NCBI GenBank assembly: GCA_944474755.1
Contig: OX104115.1
Span: 56,672,648-56,736,647 of the forward strand
Direction of reading: 5' to 3'
Length of the DNA: 64,000 nt
Source: Limnoperna fortunei
Taxonomy: Eukaryota; Mollusca; Bivalvia; Mytilida; Modiolidae
Of the stretch, positions 25,612 through 38,393 are shown one piece after another (the first letter of the stretch is position 1; each line of letters starts with the position of its first letter). The notes beneath the pieces are model-generated. The model ran no database searches. It had not been told where the DNA came from and worked only from the letters and a program-made list of their open reading frames with translations. The translations under genes and the position numbers were made by a program.

Positions 25612-28600
25612 ATAAATATCGATTTTTGCACATTCATTGTAGTTTGAAATGATTTTTTATTAACAAATGTGTTTTACAATATAGTAAAAATAGTATTTGG
25701 AGAAGACAAAATATCTGTCTTATATATTTTGACAATGCTTTAATACTCTGTTTTCTATGTTGTAGTTTACAATAACTAAGCCTAGTGCATTTGCTCAGTA
25801 CACAATTGCATACAGGTAATCAGATCTAAAAGGATATGAAGATATAATTTAAGAGGTTTTGAAAAATGCATACAGATGTTTTTAAAAAGCAGATGATGCA
25901 GGTTTAAACGTAGGCGCTATTTTTCACTTGCATTTTGCTAATTGCTCTCCCGAGTTCCAGCTTCCTAGTTATATCGAAACCCTCTACATTTGTTTCACAA
26001 AGATGGATTTTTCTTCAAAGGTTATTTCACAGTAATTTGGCCCTGTTATTTGGGTTAAAAGCTAAGTAGCAGCGGTACGTAATTATGCAATTACACAATT
26101 GTTGAACAATGTTCTGAAACCTGAATATATTAGCGTTCTGAATATTTTTAAATATTATTAATGATATGAGGCAAAACATAATTTAGGTTTCTTTAGACGT
26201 ACAACGTTTCAGTATCTTAGACGTAAACTCATTAAAAATTAAAGTCCAAAAGTAAATATTACAATTTATTATTCTGAAAAAGCAAAAAATGGCAAAACAA
26301 ATGATGAGTATACTTCTACCAATAAAATATTAAATACAGATTTGATTGATATAACGAGATTTTAAAAGATCTATGACAGGTATAGTTTAAGTTACGATTA
26401 ACAGAATTTGTTAATTACATGAGATAAATAGGCTCAATTAGATTATTTTGACACTTGAAATGCAATTTAGATTTTTAGATTTTATTTTCTGCTATAAAAC
26501 GGGTTTAATGTTTTAAGTAATGAAATAATAATGTTAAGTATGTTAATGTTTTCATATAATAATAATCTCATGATAAATGTCATAAATATACCACTAATAC
26601 AGCTATCCTTGATCCAAAACAGCTTCCTTTTGGCATTATGCAGGTCAAAAATGAAAATACATATTTTATAACACAATATTACATGTATATAAAATGAAAA
26701 TTAAATTAATGTCTTGCTTTACACAATATACACAAGTATTGAACAATTGAAGTAGTCTGTGCACAAACCATGCAAGGGATCACAGATATTATAAGTAAAC
26801 AATAATCACTTTAAATTAATTTATACTTTAAATTATTGAGATTATTAAATTGTTTGCTTTACATCCGCTGACACAATCTGTCAATACTATAATGCGTGAT
26901 AATAAGCTAAAATCAGTTGACATGGAAAAAGGTACATTTCTTTTTGTTTTGCTCCAATTATTAAATTCATATTCATAAATTACAGATAAAATGCACCGTG
27001 TTTCTACCATGTACTTCGGCTTCCTCTACCGATACCAAGTTGACACCACGATATAATTAAAAATCAAACACATTCAAACGACCGAAAGTAAATACTGACG
27101 TCTTCTATAAATTAATATATTGGCAAGTTTTATGTTCGAATAAAGTTTGATTAAATGAAGACATAATTTATTTTGTAAACGAAATATTGACTACCGGTCT
27201 TGTAGCGGAGGCACAGCGTGTTCATGTTACGCCTTAAAATGTAACATACAGGTAACAATAGCAGAAGTGCGAGTTGCTCCATTTAACATAAATAATGAAA
27301 TTAAACATTTGTAAAAGATTTATTTTCATCTATACACATCAATCCGAAATTTAACAAATAGATGGCCTGGCCTAGGTGATAAATCATAGCAATGAACGTT
27401 AATTCATGGAAATATCAAATACAGCTGTCAAATTAAGAGTTGTACATTATTAGTCGTCTTCTGTTGACAGTTAAGCTTGGCTAGATAGTAATTATCAAAT
27501 AACAAAGACTCACAGTATTTACAATTAGGGGTAATTAATTACTTAATTATCAAATTTTTGATTAACTACCGATTACAATGTTGTTCAGGATGGTATTAAG
27601 ATAAAAGAAATTTACAATTAACATTGAATAATTTTGTTTTTTCGTGGTGAATACACACGTTATATCCTAATTTAAATTTAAACAGACATAATTGAAATCG
27701 CATGCATGTGCCATCATTTATAACCAATACACGGTACATATATAGATCCTCTATTGAAAGTAGAAACAAAAACAGTCAAATAAAAATACCCTACAAAACA
27801 CAATAGATACCTGTGCAAAGAATTATATATCTTACGTGTTTAAGTGAAAAGTATGTTATAGTAAAGAATAAAATAAATATTAAAACAACGTTTGTGTAAT
27901 TTGACGACAGATCCAAAATACTTGTATCTTATAAATGGACGTGTGTTTGTTTATGCTTCCAATAAACTGTGTGAATAAATATTTAACTGTATTCTTTCAA
28001 AAATCTATTTTGCACAAACTTGTAAAACGGATTGGTGTAGCAAAGTTTTTAAATTATTTACATACAGCAAAAAGCAAATAAGCAAAATACTAGTAACTAA
28101 TTTACACGCAATAAACAAAAAAAACAACATCTTGCTTACCTCACAAGATACTGTGAAGGCCAGAAACAATATACAATCAGGAAATATGTGATAAACATCT
28201 AATTGTTTCAATCAAAAGAACAAATAGGGCTATTTACTGTTACGTTCAATATTTAATACAATATAAGTTCATAACATAAACCCATTATAAGTACACAAAA
28301 AATGAGAAAATGATGAAAATATTTTAAATTCTTTCTCTTTATATTCGCTTAGTCCATCACAACTAGGTACTTAAGATTATTGTCTTATTTAGTTTCTTAT
28401 TTAACACAATTTTCTATAAATTATAAATTTTAGTTTATTCAAATGACTAATAACGATCAGACTCACTCAACAGATTTATTCTTGCAGTCAACTAATCATT
28501 CATTCATAACATTCTTGCAGATGTTAAGATATAAATTGTTGAAATTCTCTAGGGAACACAATATGTGCAAAGTGATCTTAATGGTTAGAACTAAGAATTC

Positions 28601-30220
28601 CTTAGAATAACATTAGTATAATAAAAAATTCACATCATTCTTTAAATACTTGAAAATTATAGGCTTGTATTACTGGAATGATGCTACAATTAAACTAATG
28701 TCACCATCGGAAAATTGAAAGTTAGTGTATTATTTTTAAGTCATTAAAAATGTTTGTCACCAGGGGAAAAAATCTCTTTCTCAAGTGAAATTACGCGCAA
28801 TTCGGTAAACGATTACCAGGTGGTTATGCATATTATAAATATTAAGAGACACAAACCCATACACACAGTATTCGTGCAGTCATTTATTTATGTTTGATAC
28901 ATTTAGACGTCTAGTTTTTACAGGGTATAGGTGCGTGTAATTACACTTATTCCACATAGGCAAACATACCGATTGCTTGATTGCTTGCTGGCATCTTATT
29001 GTCTTACCCAACATAAATGTGTTATCATTTTGTTTAATTTGTATCCACTCCTACATCTAAGCTCCTTAACACGATTGATTGCGGGATACGTCCAATGCAC
29101 GAATTAGAATTAACATACAGTTATTGAAAAGACCATGTATATACAAATGATAGTGACCTAATGAATGTAAGAATAACGAGCACCATTCTTATGCCACACA
29201 TTAATATACAGAAAGAAGACTACGCTAAAAGAAAATAATCCAATGTATAATAAAACTTTCAGCCAATTTCAGTTCTCAACAGACTTGCAAATATTTACAA
29301 AAATTAATATAAAACTTCATTAATCTATAAAGCTAAATATACGTAATAACCTGTTGGTTATGTCATTGAAATGAGAATTGGATTGCGTCATCTAAATATA
29401 TCTCCAACTATGTTTCTTTTTGTATTGTTGTAAATTTATTAGTATATGTATCGCGTCAAAGAATCTTTTCAAGTGTTGACCTTGCGCTGTTTTTAAAACA
29501 GAAAATTATTACTGCTTGAGTTATTTTAAAAGAAAACTAACTTAATAAGAGCTATTCTACTAATTAGTTTCTTGTCAGAACTTATAGGTTTACAAGTAGC
29601 AAACTATGCGTTTATTTCATGAACCAATCAAACATCATAATGCTAATACTAAGGCAATTCTTCGTCAACAAGATCAAGACAATCACAAACAACCATCAAT
29701 AAATACATACAAACTTAAACAACAATTACAACAGGATTGTATGGTTTCGTCAATGTGTACTGGCAGTATACTAAAGTTATGATGAGAAGCAACTATGGTC
29801 CTCAGCTAAACAATATAAAGAAACTGAGGAAATAAGCATTGAACTATTATTGCAGTATATCCAAAGCACAATACAACTTTCAGTTCTAAATTTTAGGTTT
29901 CATTTTCACCACTTTTGCTTTTAGCAAAATACTACTTTATAATGTTTAAGTTAATTTTGTTTTGAATGTTATTATGATAATTAACCTTCAGGTTTCAAAG
30001 CGCATTGTTGTTTTATAGTTCTAAAATTAAACTGAAATGAATCTGTCACATAAATCTTTCATAACGAAAATCCCACGTAAACTGTATTGAATTTAGATAT
30101 CATACCGCCCGATTAGGTACGGAATTGTTTTTTGTTGGCTATATTTGTTTTTCAGTAAGTTTAAACTCTAGTATTTCGAATTGTTTACACTAATAGATAA
30201 GTCGATTTTTAACAAAATAC
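25612..30220. other. Long gene-free AT-rich stretch
   Basis: No exon, RNA gene or domain found on either strand. The only repeat trace is a short plus-strand SINE-tail-like piece near 27005-27060 (TCGGCTTCCTCTACC then GACACCACGATATA). Short open frames such as 26482-26676 and 28005-28211 look like chance openings. Confidence 0.45.
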
Positions 30221-30224
30221 CGAA

Positions 30225-30320
30225 CACCGATTGCGAGAAAATTGACAGAAAAGACAATCCAGAAATCAATGTCCGACAAACTGGCAAACTCCAGAACTAA
30301 CAACCAAAACTATAGTACAT
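30225..30320 (+). repeat. Dispersed repeat family 'AAACTGGCAAACTC', copy 1
   Basis: Ordered blocks ATTGACAGAAAAGACAATCC, AAATCAATGTCCGA, AAACTGGCAAACTC and AGAACTAACAACCAAAACTATAG recur at 37425-37515 and 55905-56045. No coding capacity is visible. Confidence 0.55.
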
Positions 30321-30832
30321 GTAACAACGGACATTTCAAAGAAACATCTGGCTTCCATTACTGTAGCATGTTAGTTGATTAAAATTGATGGGTATCATTC
30401 ATTTTACAACAAGTCAGTAATAGGTGTTTCCAACAATCATCCTAGGACATTCACAGTACACTGTAAGAAGAAAATTAAGAACTTCAAAGTTCATGGTATC
30501 ATATGACTGTTTCTCATAGGTGTATCTCTCTCTGTTTTTTCAATTTTTCTGAATTTCTTATTACCATATATACAAAGGGACTTGAGTTTCAAAAATCTGG
30601 TTTAATTATTGTTTATCATTTATAGTCACAACAGAGATTATGACGAAAAATGTATACTTTTTAACTATAAAATATAAAAAATTTCATTCGTAAAAGCACA
30701 ACGACAAAAAAACTAGCTATGTTCTTTTTACAGAAAATGCAAAATTTCAGATTTTGCTTTTACTAATTTTACTTTTTAGATAAGAAATAACTCTACTGGT
30801 TCATCATTTTAAAATTTAAAAAATGTATAGTA

Positions 30833-32274
30833 AACTCACTTAAAAAAGAAACCCAACATCGGATAATTTTTTGCAAATCATTTCTTTGGGACAAATAACC
30901 TATAAGTGTTCAAATATATATACACAACATCATAATTACACTTTAATTAAAGGTTTCCAGGTGAAAGTATTTAAGTTCATTCACCCGTGAACAGCTGTGG
31001 TCGACATCTGGAACACACTATGAATTACGCATTGCTAAAAACAGGGTCGACTTTCATGTGCAAATCATAGATATTTTTTAACTCAGACAATCGGTATAAC
31101 CCCCCCACTATTTCTTTTCTTGACTGCATTTATTTAGTAAAATAAAGCAATAATAAAGTTAGATGCTGCTACCGTTAAATCGCTATCAGTCGAATCGAGG
31201 CCGGATAATCACATAATTATGTTGCCAGAACGTACACTGTTCATTGTAGCACAATGTCACGCCTTTATAGACGCTTCCAGCTGATTGGTTCTACAACAGA
31301 CAGACAACGTTCCGGGTGTCTGCGTGTTACATAGGGTTATTCGATCTACCGAATATTGCTGCAACAGAAATAGCTGTAAACGTCCCTGGGTTGCGCCGTA
31401 TATCACAATAGACAGTACGCAATCGGTCACGCTCTAATGGATTGCGGGCAAGAAGACTTTACGTCGGAGCAACACTGAGACCCCAACACCGCCTAGCAAG
31501 GGTTAGATGGTGTATTACCGTTCTTATATGGAATTTACAGAACTGTAGAAGAGTGTAGATCAGCGATTAGTGTCGTTTTAAGCTTGAAAAGCGAGATAGT
31601 CGCATACGAGTGAATAGGCACTGAAATGAACGTTTTGTGAAAAACTGTGTTGTAGAATTTTGGCGGAGGCAGTGTTATGATGTGGGCTGCTATCTTTACG
31701 CCAGGAACATACAGTTGATACATATCCAATGCAATCTTAACGCTGTTAGGTATAGAGACAAAATTAAACGGCAGCTTTTACTGCTCGTAATTGACATTCA
31801 AAGAGAAATTTTGCAACACGACAATCCCCGACTGCATACAGCACGTGTAGCAGTAGATTTTTTAGAGCAACAGAATCTCAATTTTATCCGGATCTTATCT
31901 GTGGGATGAACTGGATCGGAGCGTGTGCCAACGACAACCACTACAGCAAAATCTGCAACAATTAAAACAGGCACTTCAGTATGAGTTCCAAAGGATACCG
32001 CGTGTTCGTACTCAACGTTTGATTGAATCCATACCAAGAAGAGTAAGGACTGTGTTACAAGCAAATGGTAAGCAGGTACTGACTTTTTAGTGTGATTTAT
32101 TGACAATATGTGACAAAATGCAACATTACATTATATCCATGGTGAAAAATCTCATGAACAAGAAGCGTGCACATTTTTACATTTCTGTATCAATTATTAT
32201 ATGAGAAATTTGTTAAAATAATATAATAATTAAAATTCCCATTTGTGTATGTTTCGTTTCTTTTTGAGTGAGTA
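30833..32274 (+). mobile_element. Decayed Tc1/mariner-type DNA transposon
   Basis: Terminal inverted repeats of about 25 bp: left ACTCACTTAAAAAAGAAACC from about 30835, right the reverse complement ACTCACTCAAAAAGAAACG ending near 32273. Both ends are flanked by TA (30831-30832 and 32275-32276), the target duplication used by Tc1/mariner elements. The interior carries a broken transposase (separate entry). At 1442 bp it is a usual length for the group, so the element is nearly complete but inactive. Confidence 0.7.
31190..32090 (+). pseudogene. Tc1-like transposase pseudogene
   Basis: Pieces in several frames follow the order of a Tc1 transposase: an N-terminal helix-turn-helix region, then RARRLYVGATLRPQHRLAR-like text near 31445-31505, then FGGGSVMMWAAIF near 31658-31700, then LQHDNPRLHTARVAV with the second catalytic Asp codon at 31820-31822, then LWDELDRSV from 31899 and an Arg-rich end to the TAG at 32088-32090. 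The stretch between the Asp and LWDEL is about 30 nt too short. The SPDLNPIE segment with the catalytic Glu is deleted and the frame shifts there. Several upstream stops also break it. It cannot encode an active enzyme. Confidence 0.75.
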
Positions 32275-32284
32275 TATCACATTG

Positions 32285-32960
32285 CAGTGTTTTTGGACAC
32301 AGTGCATGCAGTAGTGTATTACTTTTAAGATAGACACATACTTGCGTTGTGGTGAAAAAAAAATGCAGTATTTTATTACAAACCGATTTCGCAATAACTA
32401 ATCGAAGCTGCATTATTGCATATCTGTTACAAAGGAAAAAGTGTGCCTGGCTGACGAAACAGATGCATTATTACATGATTGTGACGAGATGAAGGATTGC
32501 ATGAACTTTTAGGAAAATAGAGCAGTGCATGATTTTTAATAAGGGATGCAGTATTGCATCACTGTCGCGCAGATGCCTTGTTGCCTGATTGAGACTGGTA
32601 TTGCATAACTGTTAATTGAAATAACATCATATGATTTTTAATAGTGATTCGTTGTTGCACTACTGTGAAGACAGATGCAATATTGCATTGTTTTAAAGGG
32701 ACACACTGTGTTACAGAAAGGTTATGTGAAAATCCGTACTATGGAATGTGATTGTGCAGTCAATGGAGACGCACTATTCTATGATTGCGAAAGCAGCATT
32801 AAATAAAAAATGGGTAGTTGCAGTAATGCATAAAAGAAAAGGTACATTGTAATTGCAGTATTTCATGACAGTGAGGGAGATTTATGTATACAGTATATAT
32901 TGACTTTGAATGGATTAGAGACACAATATTACATGACTGTTAAAATAAATAGTAAGCTTC
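32285..32960. repeat. Degenerate tandem array, TGCATTATTGCATGA-like core
   Basis: About fifteen diverged copies of a 22-24 nt core similar to GATGCATTATTGCATGACTG, spaced irregularly by 15-40 nt. Examples are GCTGCATTATTGCATATCTG, GATGCATTATTACATGATTG, GATGCAGTATTGCATCACTG, GATGCAATATTGCATTG and GACACAATATTACATGACTG. The core is partly palindromic. The array starts just right of the Tc1 element. Related cores (ACACTATTACATGATGGTGAC) occur inside the tandem units at 44.6 and 46.8 kb. This is an old satellite-like sequence; no function can be read from it. Confidence 0.65.
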
Positions 32961-32964
32961 AGAA

Positions 32965-35560
32965 ACTGAACAGACAATATAGTAAGACAAAAAGCAAGAT
33001 TAGGTTTGAAAGGTTTAATACTTTAATATTAACCTAAATCAGATGTGTAAGTCTTATTTTTACATTGATAGATCTGTAAGATCGTACAATTTTTTAACTT
33101 GTTTAAATCTAATTGTAGCCAATGTGCATGCTTTTGTATGTATATCAATGTGCACTTAAATAGTTTCATGTTTATGTGATCGATGTTCAAATGTCATGTT
33201 ATTTAACTGGGTTTTGTCATACAAGATAAATCGATAACTTGAAATACACAAATAAAACGATAATTAAATTTCTCCACTGTGTCATAATAGTGCATAGAAA
33301 TATAAATATTTACAAAATTTAGAGACAGCGGGTTTACAAATGTGGTTAACAAAAAGGAATGGATTGTAATTTCTCATTTATTTGTTGTCTTTTCTACACG
33401 CTGGTTAACAGAACCAATTATCTGAACTATTAATTGTTTTAAAAAAAAAGTAACCATCAATAAATATGATTATTGAATAATCTGACAAATGTGTTCGTTA
33501 CTGTAGTTCAAAATGAATTATTCTAAAGGTCATAACCAAAACTGATATTCTTTGGGTTGTAATGCAATGAAATTCTGGACAAATTTATTAAAACCATTTG
33601 TCATTTATAATTATATAAAATGTTACCTAACGAGATGGAGTCAGCGACCAATCATATTGTTTTGACGTCCAGCGTCCAGCGTATTATTGTTGACAATATA
33701 AATATGCAGAAACAGGGTAAATAGCTTACCATATCTCCTATAAATTTTGTTTAGACCCAACCATAGGTCTAGAGTTTACAAAATAAAATAATAGCTTTGG
33801 TTCAAACTTATTGATTTAAAAAAGTCATAAATATCAAAAACATCAACTGGACTCACTTATCTCTATCAATTTAAACGATGAGCAATTTGAAATGGAAGAA
33901 TAATTCATAATTTTACCGACAGTGTCGATTTTTTTTCAAAACATGCGGTTTGTAACTTCTGTCTCATAATTTTATAAAAACATGTGTACATGTGTAAAAT
34001 ATTATGTTGACATTTAGATCTAAACGAAAATCGCCGGACAACTTAATTTCAAATTTGACAAGACGTAATAACCTATATTAGTATCATATTATTGGTCGTT
34101 TCAACAATTGATCCTTGTCTATAAATGTTGTAGTCGTATTATACGTTCATTATTCGTAACATCTGCTACACCGCTGCATGGAATTTTATTATACTTTTAT
34201 AGAATTTTTGTCACATAGTTCACTTGTGGTCTGAAAGTTTTGATCAGGTTGTTCATTGTAAAACATGTACCCATCTCCTACCGCAGCCCCTTCTACATCA
34301 CTGCATGCAATTTTTTCACTTTCACACAGTCTTTGTCGAATAGTGGTGCAAGTGTCCACCTGATATTTTGCAGTTTTCTTTGAATCAAATTATTTGTGGT
34401 TTTTATATAGAAAAGCAAGAATAATATTATTATTTGTCACAGAAAAGCGGGGTCTCAATAAGTTAGCATTCTTGCAGCTTTTCTATTTTCAAAGATGTTA
34501 TATTGTTTGGCATCTGTTTTGGTGTACCACTGTGAATCAGATGTGCATTATGTCCCATGGACAACTTAATATGTCTTCAAAATTTTTTTGAAATCGTATG
34601 CGTTTTGAGGTACATAAATGCACCTTTATATTAGTTGCCGGGATAAAATTAATGCTTTTTACATGATGATACAATAAAAATAAACATAGAATTCAAAATT
34701 CAAGTCAAAGTGTGAATAAAACAAGAAAATAGTTGTGCTATATTCCAGTCCAGAACGATCAGCTACCCTTTATAATACACGTTTAAAGTGTGTAAATATT
34801 TCAATGCTACAACGGTATACTTACAATATTCACTTTACAGTAAAACACAAATCGCGATTTATTTCATCAATCAATTCAAGAAAGAGTCAAGAAAACAGTC
34901 GTGCAACAGTGTATATTGTGTACTTAACATTCAATGATGTTTATGCTAATTCAAAATCCAATAAACATGGACGCAAATTTAGTGAAACCATTTTTATTCT
35001 GTTAACTAAAAACAATATATTAGACGTGACTGATAAATTTTGGCATGCACATATATTAAAATTAAATTCTAAAGTAAATTCTAATAATTTTGTGGTTACA
35101 TTTCATTAATTCTAACGTCCTGAATATAACTGAAATATTGCACGCTGGACGTAAACCCCAAAAGAAAAAACCACTATATTAATTTTATAAACAATACTTA
35201 AACCGAATAAAATTCAAACATGAAACCGCTTATTTGCACTTTAATTTGTCTTTAAATATACATACCCCCATAAACCACTGTTTATAAGTGTATGAAAATG
35301 AAGAGCCAGCGATATGTGTGTTGACCACTACCGTTTAGCATTTTAACAAGTCTTTTAATGGCGTTAACCAATTGTAAAAACCAGTCTGAACTGTGAGCTT
35401 ATGCTCACTAGTGATAATTGTCACAGCTATGACTTTCCTAAAGTATTCTGTGAACAGGAAGTAGATAGCCAAGAAGCATAAATTCGATATGCACCATTCT
35501 ACACTGCATCCTAAAGTTGCTTAGAAAACTGCGGCGGAAATTTTTGTTGTGGACTCGCAG
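32965..35560. other. Non-coding stretch with an unassigned open frame
   Basis: No domain or repeat that I recognise. The plus-strand open frame 34735-35109 (124 codons) is the longest here. Its translation (MLYSSPERSATLYN...) is rich in Asn, Ser, Lys and Ile with no signal peptide or family motif, and it is likelier chance than a gene. Two related short segments at 34150-34250 and 34285-34350 (CTGCATGGAATTTT and CTGCATGCAATTTT) may be a diverged duplication. Confidence 0.35.
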
Positions 35561-35564
35561 ATTA

Positions 35565-35610
35565 ACGGAGTAACGAACGGACGGACGGACGAACGAACTA
35601 GGAGACAAGG
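35565..35610 (+). repeat. GGACGGACG-type repeat tail
   Basis: ACGAACGGACGGACGGACGA is followed by GAACGAACTAGGAGACAAGG. It resembles the tail of the tandem-repeat element at 20780-20840 and the segment at 51545-51600, so it is probably the end of a related mobile element whose body is no longer recognisable. The minus-strand open frame 35438-35647 is its shadow. Confidence 0.4.
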
Positions 35611-35614
35611 GTAA

Positions 35615-36595
35615 AACAGCGGTTAAAAGATTATTTAATATCAACAAATATACTATCCTTTTTTACTTGATTTAGAAAACAAAATTTCTCCACTTTGATT
35701 TATTTTTAGACACATCTTATACTAAAAACTTGCTTTGAAGTAAATCATACAAAAGGAAGATAATGTAAAAACGTCTGAAAAGGTAATAGTTTTTAAAAAG
35801 GGAATCACATATACCACCCAAGTGAATTACTTTAACATATGAATGTCTTTCAGCTATAGTTCTTTAGTTCTATAGCAAAAATTTGGTTTGCTAGCAAACA
35901 CATTGCAAATTTAACGCATCAAAATCCGATGAGTTCTTATTAACGGAGTAATTAGATAAGACCAGTAGTAAATTGTAAATAACAGTTATACCGTGTAAAT
36001 AATGATTGTCGATTTTTTCATATATTAGTATAATTAAGAACTTTTGAACAACATTCAACTTTGGATGCAAGTTGTTCGTTGCTTTAGGAGCATAATTCTG
36101 CAAAAACCATTCCCCAAATGACTCTTCGAAGGAACTTTTATGAATGACCTACTCATATTTCAAATAATAAATTTTTTATGCTTTGAATATATAAATTACG
36201 TGATTTAAGAGTAGGTAATACATTAAACAAGAATTGTTCATATCTATACAAGCCGTAATTATTACCTGATACCTTATATAAATGGAATTCAGTATTTTTT
36301 ACTGTTTTCTGAAATTCTAAAAACGTCCACGTTCGCGAACTGCTGACCGGTCAATAGTTTCGACTGTTTCCCATCGCGTACTATGACGTCATTTTATCCC
36401 CGCTAATTTCACGAGGAGCAGTAAAGAAACAAACTGACTTTATTCTCATTGTTTGGAAAGAACCCCATGACTATTTCTGCATAAATAAAATGTGTTGAAG
36501 TATTTAAACAAAGTACAATTTGTCAGTTGAAAATAGCAAAATTTTCTTTTTCCTTTTTTTCTTCTGCAAGTACTGTTAAAACAGTAATTGATCAG
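35615..36595. other. Non-coding stretch, nothing recognised
   Basis: No supported exon or repeat. The segment 36330-36420 is less AT-rich (GCGAACTGCTGACCGGTC, CATCGCGTACTATGACGTC) and may belong to an insertion that includes the foldback element just downstream. Confidence 0.35.
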
Positions 36596-36603
36596 GTAAT
36601 AAA

Positions 36604-36776
36604 ACAGTTATTTCATATGTGATTTTGGAACAGTCAAACAGTTGTCCTTCGGTGTCGGGAATAGTGTTTTGAACTGTTGCCCTTGGCCTACGGCCTCGGG
36701 CAACAGTTCAAAACACTATCCCCTCCACCTCGGCCCAACAGTTTGACTATTCCCAAATCACATATGAAATAACTGT
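36604..36776. mobile_element. Foldback (hairpin) element, ~79-bp arms
   Basis: The left arm 36604-36682 and right arm 36698-36776 are near-perfect reverse complements (ACAGTTATTTCATATGTGAT... against ...ATCACATATGAAATAACTGT) around a 15-nt GC-rich loop. A few differences lie near the middle of the arms (TTCGGTGTCGGG against CCCTCCACCTCGG). The shape fits a foldback-type miniature transposon. No open frame and no clear target duplication are seen. Confidence 0.8.
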
Positions 36777-36884
36777 ATACTGTTTCTATGCGTTTTGAAA
36801 TCTGTTTTACTATTTTGCAAAAACGACTTTACATAGAAAATTTTAACATTGTTTTGAACGGAATTGTAAGTTAGGAACATTCCA

Positions 36885-37065
36885 TTTAAGTCTATTCAAA
36901 ATCCTTCCGGTAATGTCGTCTGCAGTTTGTCGAAATACCATTGTACGTCACGATGGCAGACAAACGTTTGTAAACAACAGTAGACCCTTTGAGAAACACA
37001 AATGGCTTACTTCCTTTGGAAAATCGATCTATCAAAATGAAAATTCTCATACATTTTAAAAGGAC
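36885..37065 (+). repeat. Dispersed repeat family 'GTCGTC', copy 2
   Basis: Shares ATTCAAAATCCT, GGTAATGTCGTCTGCAGTTT, AATACCATTG, GTCACGA, AACGTTTGTAAACAAC and AAATGGCTTACTT, in the same order, with 8140-8345 and with the units of the 43.9-49.2 kb array. Confidence 0.65.
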
Positions 37066-37069
37066 GATT

Positions 37070-37420
37070 AACTGTGGAAAATAAGTGTTGATAAAAAAAA
37101 ATGATAGTTGGGATCTACAAAAGGACCATAAACTCGACCAAACGCGGTGAGCAGTTCTTATATCTTCAGGCGAAAGACTACCGCTAAGACACGATAACGT
37201 TTAGTATAGTCTTATTATTTTTATTTGTTTATAATATGATAATGAATGAGAAATAGTTTATAATTAACTTCAGTCGGACGTGATTATTTTCATTGTGTTC
37301 ATAGTTTATACGCAAGGTAAAGCTTAAGGTATTATATTGCATTATAAAGTACCCGTCTAAAACCTGACCCGGGTGTTGTATGACGGTAATAACATAATAC
37401 TGAACCCCCATGAAACTACC
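37070..37420. other. Non-coding stretch, nothing recognised
   Basis: AT-rich, without a supported feature. Confidence 0.35.
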
Positions 37421-37424
37421 AAAA

Positions 37425-37515
37425 AGGCAATCAAATCAAAGCCCAAGTAACCGGCAAACTCGAGAACCATCAGCCACAAATATAGCAACTATAACAATGA
37501 TTCTGACTTCGTACA
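37425..37515 (+). repeat. Dispersed repeat family 'AAACTGGCAAACTC', copy 2
   Basis: Contains AATCAAAGCCCAAGTAACCG, GCAAACTCGAGAACCATCAG and CCACAAATATAGCAACTATA, then a GATTCTGACTTCGTACAG block, matching the order in the copy at 55905-56045. Confidence 0.55.
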
Positions 37516-37519
37516 GATT

Positions 37520-38385
37520 TTCATAAGAATAAAAACGAAATCATTAAGTTGGGTAATAATGATGTTTGGTATACAGTCAGTGCCAGTCTTTTATAATAAA
37601 ACAATAATTAAAATTGAACCTATACGTAATACAAGTTTAAAGCTTCTCAATGAATAATTTAAGTATTTGTTACACATTTTATTACAGGAAACGTAATGAG
37701 AAGAACGATTGATATGTTGATTTATGTGCAACACTCGATGTATACAAAAAAAGTTATAAAATAATAATAAAAATTATGATAATAACAATAATCTTCATGT
37801 TTGTATTACTTTTTATCACGAATTATAATTTCAAGTACCTTTAATTACAATCATAGGCATTAGGCTAAACAGACGTCTGCAGATAAACAACAAAATCAAT
37901 TATATTATAGTTAAACATAATTATTTCTATAAAAATCTATATCTCTCTAATTTCGAGAATGAATTGTCAGTAACAATTCAAAGAAATTGTTAACATAATG
38001 TCATGATAATTTATTGTCAGCTAGACGAGATCACTTGCGATATTAATTTAGCTAGGGTGACCAGACGTTCTAATTTGATTTCATTTTAATATCAACCGGG
38101 TATAACATCATAAAGTTTGAAGTGTTTAAATCAGTGATAAACGTAAACTGGTTCAGAGGTATGGTGGAGTGGCCTGAATCCCGAATTGATTTAAAGAAAT
38201 CCATGTCATTTGTAGCTAAAAATTATAATTCAATTCATCATAAATTATATTATATTATAAGAACTGTTAACTAATGTAATACAACTTAATACAAGTGACT
38301 TCATAAAAAGCAATGGTAGTTTTTTTAAAGGAACCTCTGCTATATTTTTTGTGTTGCTAAAAGATTTTTTGTGCATTTCACTGTT
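37520..38385. other. Non-coding stretch downstream of copy C
   Basis: No exon found. On the minus strand this should hold the 3' UTR end of copy C; I do not see a canonical AATAAA within the first 200 nt after its stop. Confidence 0.35.
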
Positions 38386-38393
38386 AAATCTTT

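Noticed and set aside
34735..35109. 124-codon plus-strand frame as a gene
   Set aside because: No signal peptide, domain, Cys pattern or splice support; length is within chance for an AT-rich window of this size read in six frames.
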